Below, piece by piece: positions 1 to 7,756 of a stretch of 8,529 bases of DNA (its first letter is position 1; each line of letters begins with the position of its first letter). The position numbers and the translations under genes were made by a program. Source of the stretch: Bacteroidota bacterium (lineage in GTDB: Bacteria > Bacteroidota > Bacteroidia > Bacteroidales > B18-G4); contig DAOVZP010000046.1 of NCBI GenBank assembly GCA_030635045.1, positions 1-8,529 of the forward strand, in the 5' to 3' direction. Below the pieces are notes generated by a model, which was not told where the DNA came from, searched no databases, and saw only the letters and a list, made by a program, of their open reading frames with translations.

Positions 1-2357
1 ATGCAGGATTGTTGGCTGAAAAATTAAATTTGATAGTTGAGAGGTTAACAGGGGCCAGCTACAATGTGATCTTTGGCTCCACAGGCTCTGAAGCAGTTGA
101 GATCGCCATTCATCATGCATTATTTGAATGGCGGAAAAAAGTTGAAGACCTCAAGCATATGCAATATCAGAGGTATGGGGCAGAAGCATCCGTCCTCCTG
201 AAAGAAGTCTGGAAATCAAATGAAGCCAGGCTTTCAGACACCAGCGTCCATATCATTGCATTAAAGAGTTCATTCCATGGCAGTAGTTCAGGGGCCAGAT
301 CCCTGCTTGCCAATACAAAAAAACGAGAAGCCTTTAAAAATATCCTGGGAATTTCACCTGTTTTTATCGACGACCAGTCTGAAGATTGGAATGAGCAACT
401 GGAGATGGAATTGAATGCCAGGACTGTCAGGCTACATGAAGTAGTTTACCATGAAAATGAATTTATCCGCCGGGAATTAAACATCAGTACAATTATCGCA
501 GCTATTGCCGAGCCGGTCATTGGAGAAGGCGGGATCCGCATTGCTGACGCTGAGGTTATAAAGTCCCTTTCAACCTGTGATTATCCATTGATCATGGATG
601 AAATTCAATGCGGCCTTGGCCGCTGCGGTTCTTTTCTGGCGTCGGAAGGGATCAATGCCGATTATTACCTTTTTGGTAAATCCCTGGGAGGTAATGTAGA
701 AAAGATATCTGCGGTACTTATTGATAAAAACAGGTATATCGATGAATTTGGTGAATACTACACCTCCACCTTTGCCAATGGAGGGCTTTCAGCTAATGTT
801 GCATTAAAAACACTATCCATTATCCAGGATCTTAAAGTCCCTGAAAAAGCTAAGATACAGGGGGAAAAGATCATGGCCGGGCTTAACAGGATCAAAGACA
901 TGTATCCGGAAGTGATCGCTGAGATATCCGGGACAGGACTTATGCAGGGGATCAGGTTTTGTGATATGTCGAATGACACGAATACCTTCCTGAGAAATCT
1001 GTATATTAAAGAATACTGTGGATTGATGTTTTCCTCCTATCTGCTTAATAAACATCATGTCAGAATATTCCCTTCACTTTCTGCCCCCAATATTCTAAGG
1101 GTGGAGCCGTCCGCTTTTGTCACGGATGAAGAGATAGACAAGTTTACAGGGGCAATGGAGGACCTTGCCGGTAAAATTGATAGAAGACAGTTATATGAGT
1201 TGTTCTTACCCTTGATGGATGATGATCCTTTCCAGGACAATAAAGGGAAGATGCCTGATGAGGGATTTATGGTGACATCACTGGAGGAGCCTGCCGATAA
1301 TGCTGTAAAGGTAGCCTTGATAGCACACTTTGTATATCCGGCAGAAGAATTGCGTATCCTGGAAAAGGATTTTTGCAAAGCTTCGGATACCGGGCTCAGG
1401 ATACTTTTTAACCGTTTGCAATTGCTTCTCCAAATGAAGCCTTTTGTACTTCTTCAAAGGAATTTGTACGGGGGGAAGATACATTTTACTTTTATCACCA
1501 TCCCTGTTGACTCAGCTGAATTTGAGCGTCTCATTAAGAAAAATAACAGGCAAAAGACCGTAAAGAAGATACAGGAAGCAGTTGACCTGGCTGGCGAGCA
1601 TGGTGCAAAAGTAGTCAGCCTGGGAGCATACACATCTATTTTAAGCAATAATGGCCTTGCACTGGTGGAGCCTGACCATACTAAAATAGTAACAGGAAAC
1701 ACCTTAACTGCGGCTTCAGGTATCCACAGGCTTATTGAGCAGATAAACACCAAACCCCGGGTTTCCGGAAGTAAAATACTGGGAATTATAGGCGCATCCG
1801 GCAATATCGGTTCAACAATTGCCGAGGGCCTGCTGAACTCAGGAATTGAATTTGAAAAAGTATATTTAATGGGACGGAATGAAGGCAAACTTAATAATAC
1901 CCTGGCGCATATTGACCAGAACATCATACTGAAAAACAAATCGAAAATTGAGATTGCAACCAGCCTGTCACCTTTGAAGCAATGTAACATCATTATTGTG
2001 GCTTCAAATACGAACGATCCACTAATATATCCGCATCATTTAAGCAATGACATGCCGATTATGATCTCCGACCTTTCTATCCCTGCAGCCGTATCCAGGG
2101 AGGTAACTTTAATGCCGAATGTGATCAATATTCCTTTTGCTTCATATATTCGTTTAAGCGATGACCCGGATTTCATTATAAGCTCTCATACGCCAAAAGG
2201 AGCTGTCTTTTGTTGTGTTGCAGAAGCAATCCTGCTCGGCCTCGAGCCATTGAATTTGTCGCTGAAAGGGAAAATATCCAGTGATAGTATTCATACCATA
2301 ACCAAAGCGGCTGAAAAATATGGTTTTTTTGATAAGCTGGGAGCAATGAAAACCTAA
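1..2357 (+). CDS. Class III aminotransferase fused to acyl-ACP reductase (AAR-like) domain, 5'-truncated
   Basis: The reading frame is open to the window edge (first full codon at base 3), and the visible protein enters a class III aminotransferase fold roughly 100 residues in, so the N-terminus is missing. Numbering from the TTG at base 9: PLP-phosphate loop GSTGSE at 23-28, FHG at 89-91, EP..GEGG near 170, DEIQ.G.GR from Asp197, the probable Schiff-base Lys224 (GKSLGG), and Thr254 (STF). After a linker, about 434-782 aligns by eye along the whole length of the cyanobacterial long-chain acyl-ACP reductase: LGAYTSI and TGNT motifs, a Rossmann loop GASGNIG at 595-601, and CCVAEA, in which Cys736 matches the acyl-accepting Cys294 of the Synechococcus enzyme. 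AAR makes fatty aldehydes from acyl-ACP with NADPH; the inferred joint job is acyl thioester to aldehyde to long-chain primary amine. Substrate is unproven. The stop is 15 bases before the next gene. Confidence 0.88.
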   Translation, partial: AGLLAEKLNLIVERLTGASYNVIFGSTGSEAVEIAIHHALFEWRKKVEDLKHMQYQRYGAEASVLLKEVWKSNEARLSDTSVHIIALKSSFHGSSSGARSLLANTKKREAFKNILGISPVFIDDQSEDWNEQLEMELNARTVRLHEVVYHENEFIRRELNISTIIAAIAEPVIGEGGIRIADAEVIKSLSTCDYPLIMDEIQCGLGRCGSFLASEGINADYYLFGKSLGGNVEKISAVLIDKNRYIDEFGEYYTSTFANGGLSANVALKTLSIIQDLKVPEKAKIQGEKIMAGLNRIKDMYPEVIAEISGTGLMQGIRFCDMSNDTNTFLRNLYIKEYCGLMFSSYLLNKHHVRIFPSLSAPNILRVEPSAFVTDEEIDKFTGAMEDLAGKIDRRQLYELFLPLMDDDPFQDNKGKMPDEGFMVTSLEEPADNAVKVALIAHFVYPAEELRILEKDFCKASDTGLRILFNRLQLLLQMKPFVLLQRNLYGGKIHFTFITIPVDSAEFERLIKKNNRQKTVKKIQEAVDLAGEHGAKVVSLGAYTSILSNNGLALVEPDHTKIVTGNTLTAASGIHRLIEQINTKPRVSGSKILGIIGASGNIGSTIAEGLLNSGIEFEKVYLMGRNEGKLNNTLAHIDQNIILKNKSKIEIATSLSPLKQCNIIIVASNTNDPLIYPHHLSNDMPIMISDLSIPAAVSREVTLMPNVINIPFASYIRLSDDPDFIISSHTPKGAVFCCVAEAILLGLEPLNLSLKGKISSDSIHTITKAAEKYGFFDKLGAMKT

Positions 2358-2372
2358 AATACGTGATGAGCT

Positions 2373-3452
2373 ATGTCTCACATTTATGATTTTGGAATAT
2401 CACAGGAAGATGCACTGGTTGAACACCGTGCCCTGAAAATTCATGATAAGGACAGCTTATTATGCATTTCCAGCGCAGGGGAGGTGCCTTTGAATATGCT
2501 TGCATTGAATGATATTAATATCAAAGCAGTTGATATTTCAATGAATCAAAATTTCCTGACAAGCTTAAAGATGAATACCATCCGCTCCCTTGAACCCGTG
2601 GAGGCGGCGAAATTCCTGGGATTCTTCGAAACAAGCCGGGAACATCGTAAGCAGCTATATGTGAGGGTTTCGGAATTTTTTACCGAAGAGGAAAAGTTAT
2701 TTTGGGTTCAAAATATTGCTGTGATAGAAAACGGACCGGTTCATGCAGCCCGGTTTGAAAAGTATATTGCAAAATTTAATAAGACCGCTTTGCGGGTCAT
2801 CCGAAAAAAGAATATGGATAAACTGTTTGCCTTAAGTTCGACTGAAGAGCAAAAGGAATTTTTCGACAGGAAAATAGGTTCTTTTCTGCTGAAGATGATC
2901 TTTAGGATAACTTTTCATCCGTGGATCTACAGCAACAGGGGGATTTCTAATAAAGGACTACAATACAGCGGCTACAGGAATATTTCTGATTTCTTTTTCA
3001 GTAAGTTCAGGGACTTCTGTTGTTCTACGATAGCCAGGGAAAATTACTATTTGCAATTCACTTTCTATAACAGGATCCTTTTTCCTGAAGCCTTGCCCGA
3101 ATATCTCACCGAAGAAGGAATGGACCGGATCAGAAGAAACCATGAAAACCTGGATATCTCTGCAATGTCTTATAAAGAGGTGCTCAGGCAGTGCAAAAAA
3201 GGTGAATTCAATAAATTCCATCTTTCCAATATTGGCGATTGGATGGATAAAGAGGAATATGCCGGCTTGCTCAGGCTCATCATTGAAAAATCTTCCGGGC
3301 CGGGTATGATCAACGCACGTTATATATATTATAAACATCCAATACCTGATGATTTAAAGGACAGCCTGGTTGAAGATCATGAGCTTGCAAATAAACTGAC
3401 AGAACAAGACAGGTATCCATTTTATAAGCTGAGGCCTCTCATGATCCGGTAA
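2373..3452 (+). CDS. DUF3419/BtaA-like SAM 3-amino-3-carboxypropyl transferase
   Basis: The 359-residue protein resembles the DUF3419 family, whose characterised member BtaA transfers the 3-amino-3-carboxypropyl group of S-adenosylmethionine to diacylglycerol in betaine-lipid synthesis. Visible support: a SAM-binding Rossmann start at about 27-73, with CISSAGEVPLNML (Cys31 onward) in place of the glycine loop and AVDIS with the acidic Asp54 ending strand 2; a C-terminal LPEYLTEEG stretch; and the family-typical segment FHLSNIGDWM at 282-291 followed by a KEEYAGLLR helix. No signal peptide or membrane span is evident, so it probably works at the inner membrane face. The start ATG was chosen because it is the first in frame after the preceding stop; there is no strong Shine-Dalgarno. 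Its stop overlaps the next start as TAATG (3450-3454). The acceptor is unknown: no methyltransferase partner (BtaB) lies here, and the aminotransferase-reductase upstream suggests a long-chain amine could replace diacylglycerol. Family assignment is by motif memory. Confidence 0.8.
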   Translation: MSHIYDFGISQEDALVEHRALKIHDKDSLLCISSAGEVPLNMLALNDINIKAVDISMNQNFLTSLKMNTIRSLEPVEAAKFLGFFETSREHRKQLYVRVSEFFTEEEKLFWVQNIAVIENGPVHAARFEKYIAKFNKTALRVIRKKNMDKLFALSSTEEQKEFFDRKIGSFLLKMIFRITFHPWIYSNRGISNKGLQYSGYRNISDFFFSKFRDFCCSTIARENYYLQFTFYNRILFPEALPEYLTEEGMDRIRRNHENLDISAMSYKEVLRQCKKGEFNKFHLSNIGDWMDKEEYAGLLRLIIEKSSGPGMINARYIYYKHPIPDDLKDSLVEDHELANKLTEQDRYPFYKLRPLMIR

Positions 3453-4594
3453 TGAAAATTATTTTCAGTAATATGGGAAATAAAACTTCTTCATATAATA
3501 TTAAGCAAATAGGACGCGAATACAATAACGAGATGTTAGAGATACTCAGCGAAAATCCTATTGAGTCTGCCGGACTTAGCCTTTGCTTTGACAGAAACCC
3601 GGATATTTTCAGAATGCCGGAGATAAAATATAACCCGGCCAGGTTTGTGGGATTTCTGAAGGAAAAAGAACTGCTGGGTTTTGGCTTAATTGGATTCTAT
3701 AATGCATATGTTAATGACAGACCTACAACTGTCTTTCATTTTACAGACCTTTATGTCAGGGGATCTTCACGAAGACTGGGGTTCTTCTACAAAGCATCCG
3801 ATCTTCTGTTCAAAGAGGCATTTGAGAAGCAGATGTGGGGGTACTCCATCATCATGCATGGGAATAAAAATGCCGAAAGCCATATCTCAAGGGGGCATGA
3901 TCATTACCCGTATATCCCCCATTCTAAAATAATCGGAACACTCGATGTGCGAAATATTATGATCACGTTCAGGAAAAAGGAAAGTAAATCTTACCAGGTT
4001 CGAAAAGCAACGCTCAATGATTCTGACTTTATCGTGCATATGTTAAGTGAAGAGCACTCCAAAAGGTTCTTTGCACCATATATTGATGACAAGGTTTTTA
4101 GGAAGAACTTGTCGAAAAGGCCTGATTTTGGCATTGGAAATTACTATATCGCCGAAAAAGATGGACAAGCTGTCGGGGTTTGTGCCGCATGGTCCTGCTC
4201 CTCTTTCAAACAAACGCGGGTGTTAAAGTATGGAAGGAAAATTAAGCTCACAAAGAAAATTCATTCAATATTATCATTCTTCTTTAAGATTCCCGGGCTT
4301 CCCCCAAAAGGTGGATCCTTCAAAGAAGTGTATATCACTGATTATGCTGTCAGGGAGAGGGACCCGAAAATATTAAATGCTTTATTATGCAGGATCTACA
4401 ATGATTACAGGAAGTTAAATTATAATACAGTCATTTTCGGAAGTTATAAAAGCGATAAGCTTCTCAGGGCTGTAAAGGGATTTTTTAATCAATCGGTAAA
4501 ATCACATATTGTGGCATCTTCGTACGACCCATCATTGCTCAGTTCAGCAACGGAGAAATCCTGCAGACCCTATATTGATATAGCATTGTTGTAA
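3452..4594 (+). CDS. Tandem GNAT-type acyltransferase (two domains)
   Basis: The 380-residue protein looks like two GNAT folds in a row. The first (about 1-175) has a LLGFGLIGFYNAY strand pair and then DLYVRGSSRRLGFFYKASDLL from Asp99, where RRLG at 107-110 stands for the acyl-CoA pyrophosphate loop, though the usual final Gly/Ala of the R/Q-x-x-G-x-G/A motif is Phe. The second begins near Tyr181 (YQVRKATLNDSDF, a classic GNAT opening) and includes YYIAEKDGQAVGVCAAW and EVYITDYAVRERDPKILNALL. Its loop is also degenerate, so one or both halves may bind acyl-ACP or aminoacyl-tRNA rather than acetyl-CoA, or have lost activity. No signal peptide is seen. The ATG overlaps the stop of the DUF3419 gene, implying translational coupling. 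By context it may N- or O-acylate the amino-lipid made by the neighbouring enzymes; that is inference. Substrate and donor cannot be read from sequence. Confidence 0.72.
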   Translation: MKIIFSNMGNKTSSYNIKQIGREYNNEMLEILSENPIESAGLSLCFDRNPDIFRMPEIKYNPARFVGFLKEKELLGFGLIGFYNAYVNDRPTTVFHFTDLYVRGSSRRLGFFYKASDLLFKEAFEKQMWGYSIIMHGNKNAESHISRGHDHYPYIPHSKIIGTLDVRNIMITFRKKESKSYQVRKATLNDSDFIVHMLSEEHSKRFFAPYIDDKVFRKNLSKRPDFGIGNYYIAEKDGQAVGVCAAWSCSSFKQTRVLKYGRKIKLTKKIHSILSFFFKIPGLPPKGGSFKEVYITDYAVRERDPKILNALLCRIYNDYRKLNYNTVIFGSYKSDKLLRAVKGFFNQSVKSHIVASSYDPSLLSSATEKSCRPYIDIALL

Positions 4595-4618
4595 CTTGCA
4601 TCAAATAGTAGCTATCAT

Positions 4619-4783
4619 ATGATAAAGAATGTATTCACGGACTTGTTTTATTTCTGCCTGATATTGATCTATTGGCTTATTGCAATTTTATTATTACTGC
4701 CAATTCAATTTTCAGACCGGATGATTGGAACAAGTATTTTTAAATATTTAGATAAACAGATCAGAAAAGCATCGAATTGCTGA
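4619..4783 (+). CDS. Small single-span membrane protein, 54 residues
   Basis: An ATG-started frame of 54 codons ends in TGA just one base before the ATG of the decarboxylase-like gene, and starts 24 bases after the GNAT stop. An in-frame TAG at 4607-4609 makes ATG 4619 the only standard start. The protein has a short polar N-terminus (MIKNVFTD), one hydrophobic span at about 9-31 (FYFCLILIYWLIAILLLLPI), and a basic tail ending KQIRKASNC. The span contains no charged residue, so it reads as a real membrane helix rather than chance coding. It fills nearly all of the gap between two operon genes. No family is recognised. It could be an accessory subunit or anchor for the decarboxylase-like enzyme or the transporter, but function is unknown. 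It is short, so chance coding cannot be fully excluded. Confidence 0.68.
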   Translation: MIKNVFTDLFYFCLILIYWLIAILLLLPIQFSDRMIGTSIFKYLDKQIRKASNC

Positions 4784-4784
4784 T

Positions 4785-5492
4785 ATGGAAACTTTTGCCA
4801 TCATCTTATTCATCATTATAATTGTTTTTGTATTCTGGAGGTTTGTTTATTTCTTCAGAAATCCTGACAGGAAAATTAACTATAATGACAATAACATCCT
4901 GTCTCCTGCAGACGGATTTGTAGTATATGTTAAAAGAGTTGAGCCGCGAAGCGAGATCTTCTCTATTAAGAAGGGGGATAGGATATTGCTGGATGATCTG
5001 ATGTTTATTGACGACAGCACTTTGCTTGATAAGCCGGGTTGGCTGATAGGGATCTGCATGAGCCCGTTGGATATTCATTTTAATCGCTCGCCTGTAAGTG
5101 GAACGATTGCAAAGATCAGACATGACTACCCTACAAAGGAGAGGAAAAATAAAGATATGTTTCCCGGCCTGCAGAACCTGTTCTTTAATATCAAACCGTA
5201 TTATAAGGATTGTGATTATATCATACGAAATGAAAGGGCATCCTATATTATTAAGAATGAAATTTTAAGCGTGTATGTAACGCAGATTGCCGATAACTGG
5301 ATAAAAAAGATCGTAACCTATAAAGATAAGACGGAAGTCAGGCAGGGGGAGGTGTTTGGATTGATCAGGATGGGGTCACAGGTAGATCTTTTTATTCCTG
5401 ATGATAAAGATATGATCAAAGTAGTTGTAGAGGAAAGAAAGCATGTTAAAGCCGGGATCACCATTTTAGGAACGATCCAAAACCCATTTTAA
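4785..5492 (+). CDS. Phosphatidylserine decarboxylase-like pyruvoyl enzyme (short form)
   Basis: The 235-residue protein matches the short bacterial/archaeal phosphatidylserine decarboxylase type. An N-terminal membrane helix (about 4-26) leads into FFRNPDRKI and then LSPADG, with catalytic Asp43. MSPLDIHFNRSPVSG carries catalytic His98. The self-cleavage site is RMGSQVDLF, between Gly197 and Ser198; Ser198 would become the pyruvoyl cofactor of a 38-residue alpha chain. The complete Asp-His-Ser set predicts an active, self-processing proenzyme at the inner membrane. Housekeeping homologues usually read RFGSRVDLF and have a different insert; here 118-140 is PTKERKNKDMF...LFFNIKPY, so it is probably a divergent paralogue. 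Substrate could be phosphatidylserine, or the alpha-amino-acid group that the DUF3419-type enzyme would attach. The latter is inferred from operon context. Its stop overlaps the transporter start as TAATG (5490-5494), and the preceding small gene ends one base before its ATG. Confidence 0.87.
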   Translation: METFAIILFIIIIVFVFWRFVYFFRNPDRKINYNDNNILSPADGFVVYVKRVEPRSEIFSIKKGDRILLDDLMFIDDSTLLDKPGWLIGICMSPLDIHFNRSPVSGTIAKIRHDYPTKERKNKDMFPGLQNLFFNIKPYYKDCDYIIRNERASYIIKNEILSVYVTQIADNWIKKIVTYKDKTEVRQGEVFGLIRMGSQVDLFIPDDKDMIKVVVEERKHVKAGITILGTIQNPF

Positions 5493-7756
5493 TGTTTATT
5501 ATTCGTTATCATAAATTCATTATCGGATTAATCCTGGTCTGCGTAGCTGTTTCTTTTGTATTTATCCCAAACCTGAAAGTCGAATATGATTTCCAGAGTT
5601 TTTTTATTGAGGGGGACAGGGACCTGGATTTTTATAACGATTATGTGAAGATATTTGGTTCGGATGATAATGTATTATTGGTAGCAATTCATAGCGAGGA
5701 TGGAATCTATAAGCATGAGCTGCTAAATAAGATCCGTGATTTCACCTTTGATTGCAAGCGCCTTCCTGATGTTATTGATGTAAATTCAATAACCAATATA
5801 AAAGGAATGATGGAAACACCGCTCGGTATGATGACATTCCCTTTATTACATTATAAAGACACCCTGAGATATGCTAAAGACAGCTCAAGGATTGCAAGGG
5901 AACCATTGATAAAAGGCTGGTTTGTTTCACATGATGCAAAATCAACAGCAGTTGTGCTTGAGGTAGATCAGCAGATAGATAAAGAGTCGAAAAACGATCT
6001 TATCTATGAATTAGACAAGCTTATTGAGGCATATTCTTTCCCCGAAACCCATATTGCCGGGACCCTGAACTACGAAACAAGGTATTTCCGCATGATCGAC
6101 CGGGAGATCCAGTTAAATATTCTATTGTGCGCACTAGTAATTGTATTGAGCTTAATCCTGATATTCAGGACATTGTCGGGGGTTTTACTTCCGGCGATAA
6201 CCGTAATAATTGCGATGATCCTTCTGTATGGCTTTCTGGGGATCCTTGATAGACCATTGGATGTATTGAGCACCCTTTTCCCAACCATTATGTTAGTGGT
6301 TGGGACCTCCAACCTGATCCACATTTTATCGAAATATAAAGATTTACTGGCTAAAGATAAAAAGAAGATGCCGGCCATTATTGAAACATTTAAGGAACTT
6401 AGGGTAACGATCTTCCTTACATCATTGACTACGGCAATAGGATTCTTCTCTTTATCGATCTCCTCAATGAAACCATTCAGGGATTTTGGGATCGAAGCCG
6501 GTATTGGAGTACTTATTGCTTTCATTGTGTCAATTGCTTTTGTTCCATCAGTACTTGTTAACATCAAACCTTCATCGATATACAAAAAACGAAAACCTAA
6601 GCTGCTGGTCTGGTCTGAAATATTAGATAACGTTTATTACCTTGTAAGCAGAAATCCTAAAAGAGTAATTTTCATAAGCCTGATCATCTTAATAGTATCT
6701 GTAATCGGGATTTTCAGAATAGATTCAAATAGTTACATCCTGAGTAATTTTTCAAGACAGTCATCCTTAAGGAAGGATTTTTACTTTTTTGAAAAGAACT
6801 TCTCGGGAGTTCGCATTTATGAGATGGCAATACAGGTCACGAATGGTGGTTCAATAACAAATCTTAAGGCTTTAAAAGAGATAGATAAGATGCATTCTTA
6901 CCTGGAGGGAAATCCTGATTTTGGAGTAGTGTATTCCCCTGTTACTATCTATAAATATGTGAACCAGGTTTCCGAAGGAGGGATCCCATCTGCTTTTATA
7001 CTTCCTGATAATCAATTAACGATCAGGGAATATGATGAGAAAGCAATGAAAATTAATCGAAAACTGTATTATAAGTTTATTGATTCCACAAAGACCATGG
7101 GTAAGATCAGTGCGAGGATGAAAGATATTGGATCGGACAGAATGAAAGTTTTTATCGGTCAAACTGAAAATTGGATTAACAACAATATCGACACTGATAT
7201 TGTAAGCTTTCGTGTTACCGGTGTTGCCTTCCTTGCCGATAAGAGTAATGACTACTTATCGAGAAATATGCTCGTGAGTCTATTGATCGCTTTTATTGTA
7301 GTAAGCATTATAATGTTTTTATTGTTCATGAATTTTAATATGGTTGTTATTTCGTTAATACCCAATATTATACCCTTGGTAGTTATAGCGGGGATCATGG
7401 GTTTTTCCGGGATCATACTCAATGGTCCTATTGCAATAATTTTTACTATCGGATTTGTAATTGCTGTTGATGATACCATTCACTTTTTAAGTAAGTTTAA
7501 ATTTGAACTCAATAAGGGACAGGACATTCATGCTGCCATACAAACAACAATGCGAGAAACCGGGAAAGCGATCATCATCACCACAATAATTTTATTCTTT
7601 GGATTTATTGTCTTGTTGCACTCAGATATCAAGGAGGTTTTTTACCAGGGCCTGTTGGTGGGGATTATGCTGATTACTGCTTTGATTGCTGATCTGTTCC
7701 TGCTTCCTGTTCTTTTGATTGTTTTCTTAGGCAGGAAAGAGGAGGGAGGCAGTTGA
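5492..7756 (+). CDS. RND-superfamily MMPL-type lipid transporter
   Basis: The 754-residue protein has the duplicated RND layout: one span at about 9-27, an extracytoplasmic domain to about 205, five spans (about 207-357), a cytoplasmic stretch rich in Lys/Arg (SSIYKKRKPK), a seventh span near 391-410, a second large extracytoplasmic domain, and five spans from about 594 to 750. FFIEGDRDLDFYNDYVKIFG early in the first loop is typical of MMPL/HpnN-like exporters. The proton-relay position in the second half keeps DDTIH (Asp660, Asp661, His664), while the matching first-half site reads GTSNLIH (Ser273, Asn274, His277), so the acidic pair is present in one half only. At about 750 residues and without the docking features of drug-efflux trimers, it fits the family moving lipids such as hopanoids or mycolates. 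Cargo here is inferred to be the operon's lipid. The last codons (GGC AGT TGA) already belong to a heptad repeat array. Confidence 0.88.
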   Translation: MFIIRYHKFIIGLILVCVAVSFVFIPNLKVEYDFQSFFIEGDRDLDFYNDYVKIFGSDDNVLLVAIHSEDGIYKHELLNKIRDFTFDCKRLPDVIDVNSITNIKGMMETPLGMMTFPLLHYKDTLRYAKDSSRIAREPLIKGWFVSHDAKSTAVVLEVDQQIDKESKNDLIYELDKLIEAYSFPETHIAGTLNYETRYFRMIDREIQLNILLCALVIVLSLILIFRTLSGVLLPAITVIIAMILLYGFLGILDRPLDVLSTLFPTIMLVVGTSNLIHILSKYKDLLAKDKKKMPAIIETFKELRVTIFLTSLTTAIGFFSLSISSMKPFRDFGIEAGIGVLIAFIVSIAFVPSVLVNIKPSSIYKKRKPKLLVWSEILDNVYYLVSRNPKRVIFISLIILIVSVIGIFRIDSNSYILSNFSRQSSLRKDFYFFEKNFSGVRIYEMAIQVTNGGSITNLKALKEIDKMHSYLEGNPDFGVVYSPVTIYKYVNQVSEGGIPSAFILPDNQLTIREYDEKAMKINRKLYYKFIDSTKTMGKISARMKDIGSDRMKVFIGQTENWINNNIDTDIVSFRVTGVAFLADKSNDYLSRNMLVSLLIAFIVVSIIMFLLFMNFNMVVISLIPNIIPLVVIAGIMGFSGIILNGPIAIIFTIGFVIAVDDTIHFLSKFKFELNKGQDIHAAIQTTMRETGKAIIITTIILFFGFIVLLHSDIKEVFYQGLLVGIMLITALIADLFLLPVLLIVFLGRKEEGGS

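Noticed and set aside
9..11. TTG as a start codon of the first protein
   Set aside because: The frame stays open upstream to base 3, and the protein begins mid-fold for a class III aminotransferase, so the gene clearly starts before the window.
1454..1993. Minus-strand frame of 179 codons
   Set aside because: It lies fully opposite the AAR-like domain, which shows strong family motifs; the reverse translation has no recognisable domain.
3690..3932. Plus-strand frame of 80 codons inside the GNAT gene
   Set aside because: It is out of frame within a well-supported gene, and its translation has no domain features.
6070..6585. Minus-strand frame of 171 codons
   Set aside because: It is a shadow of the transporter's membrane segments; hydrophobic codons read backwards often stay open.
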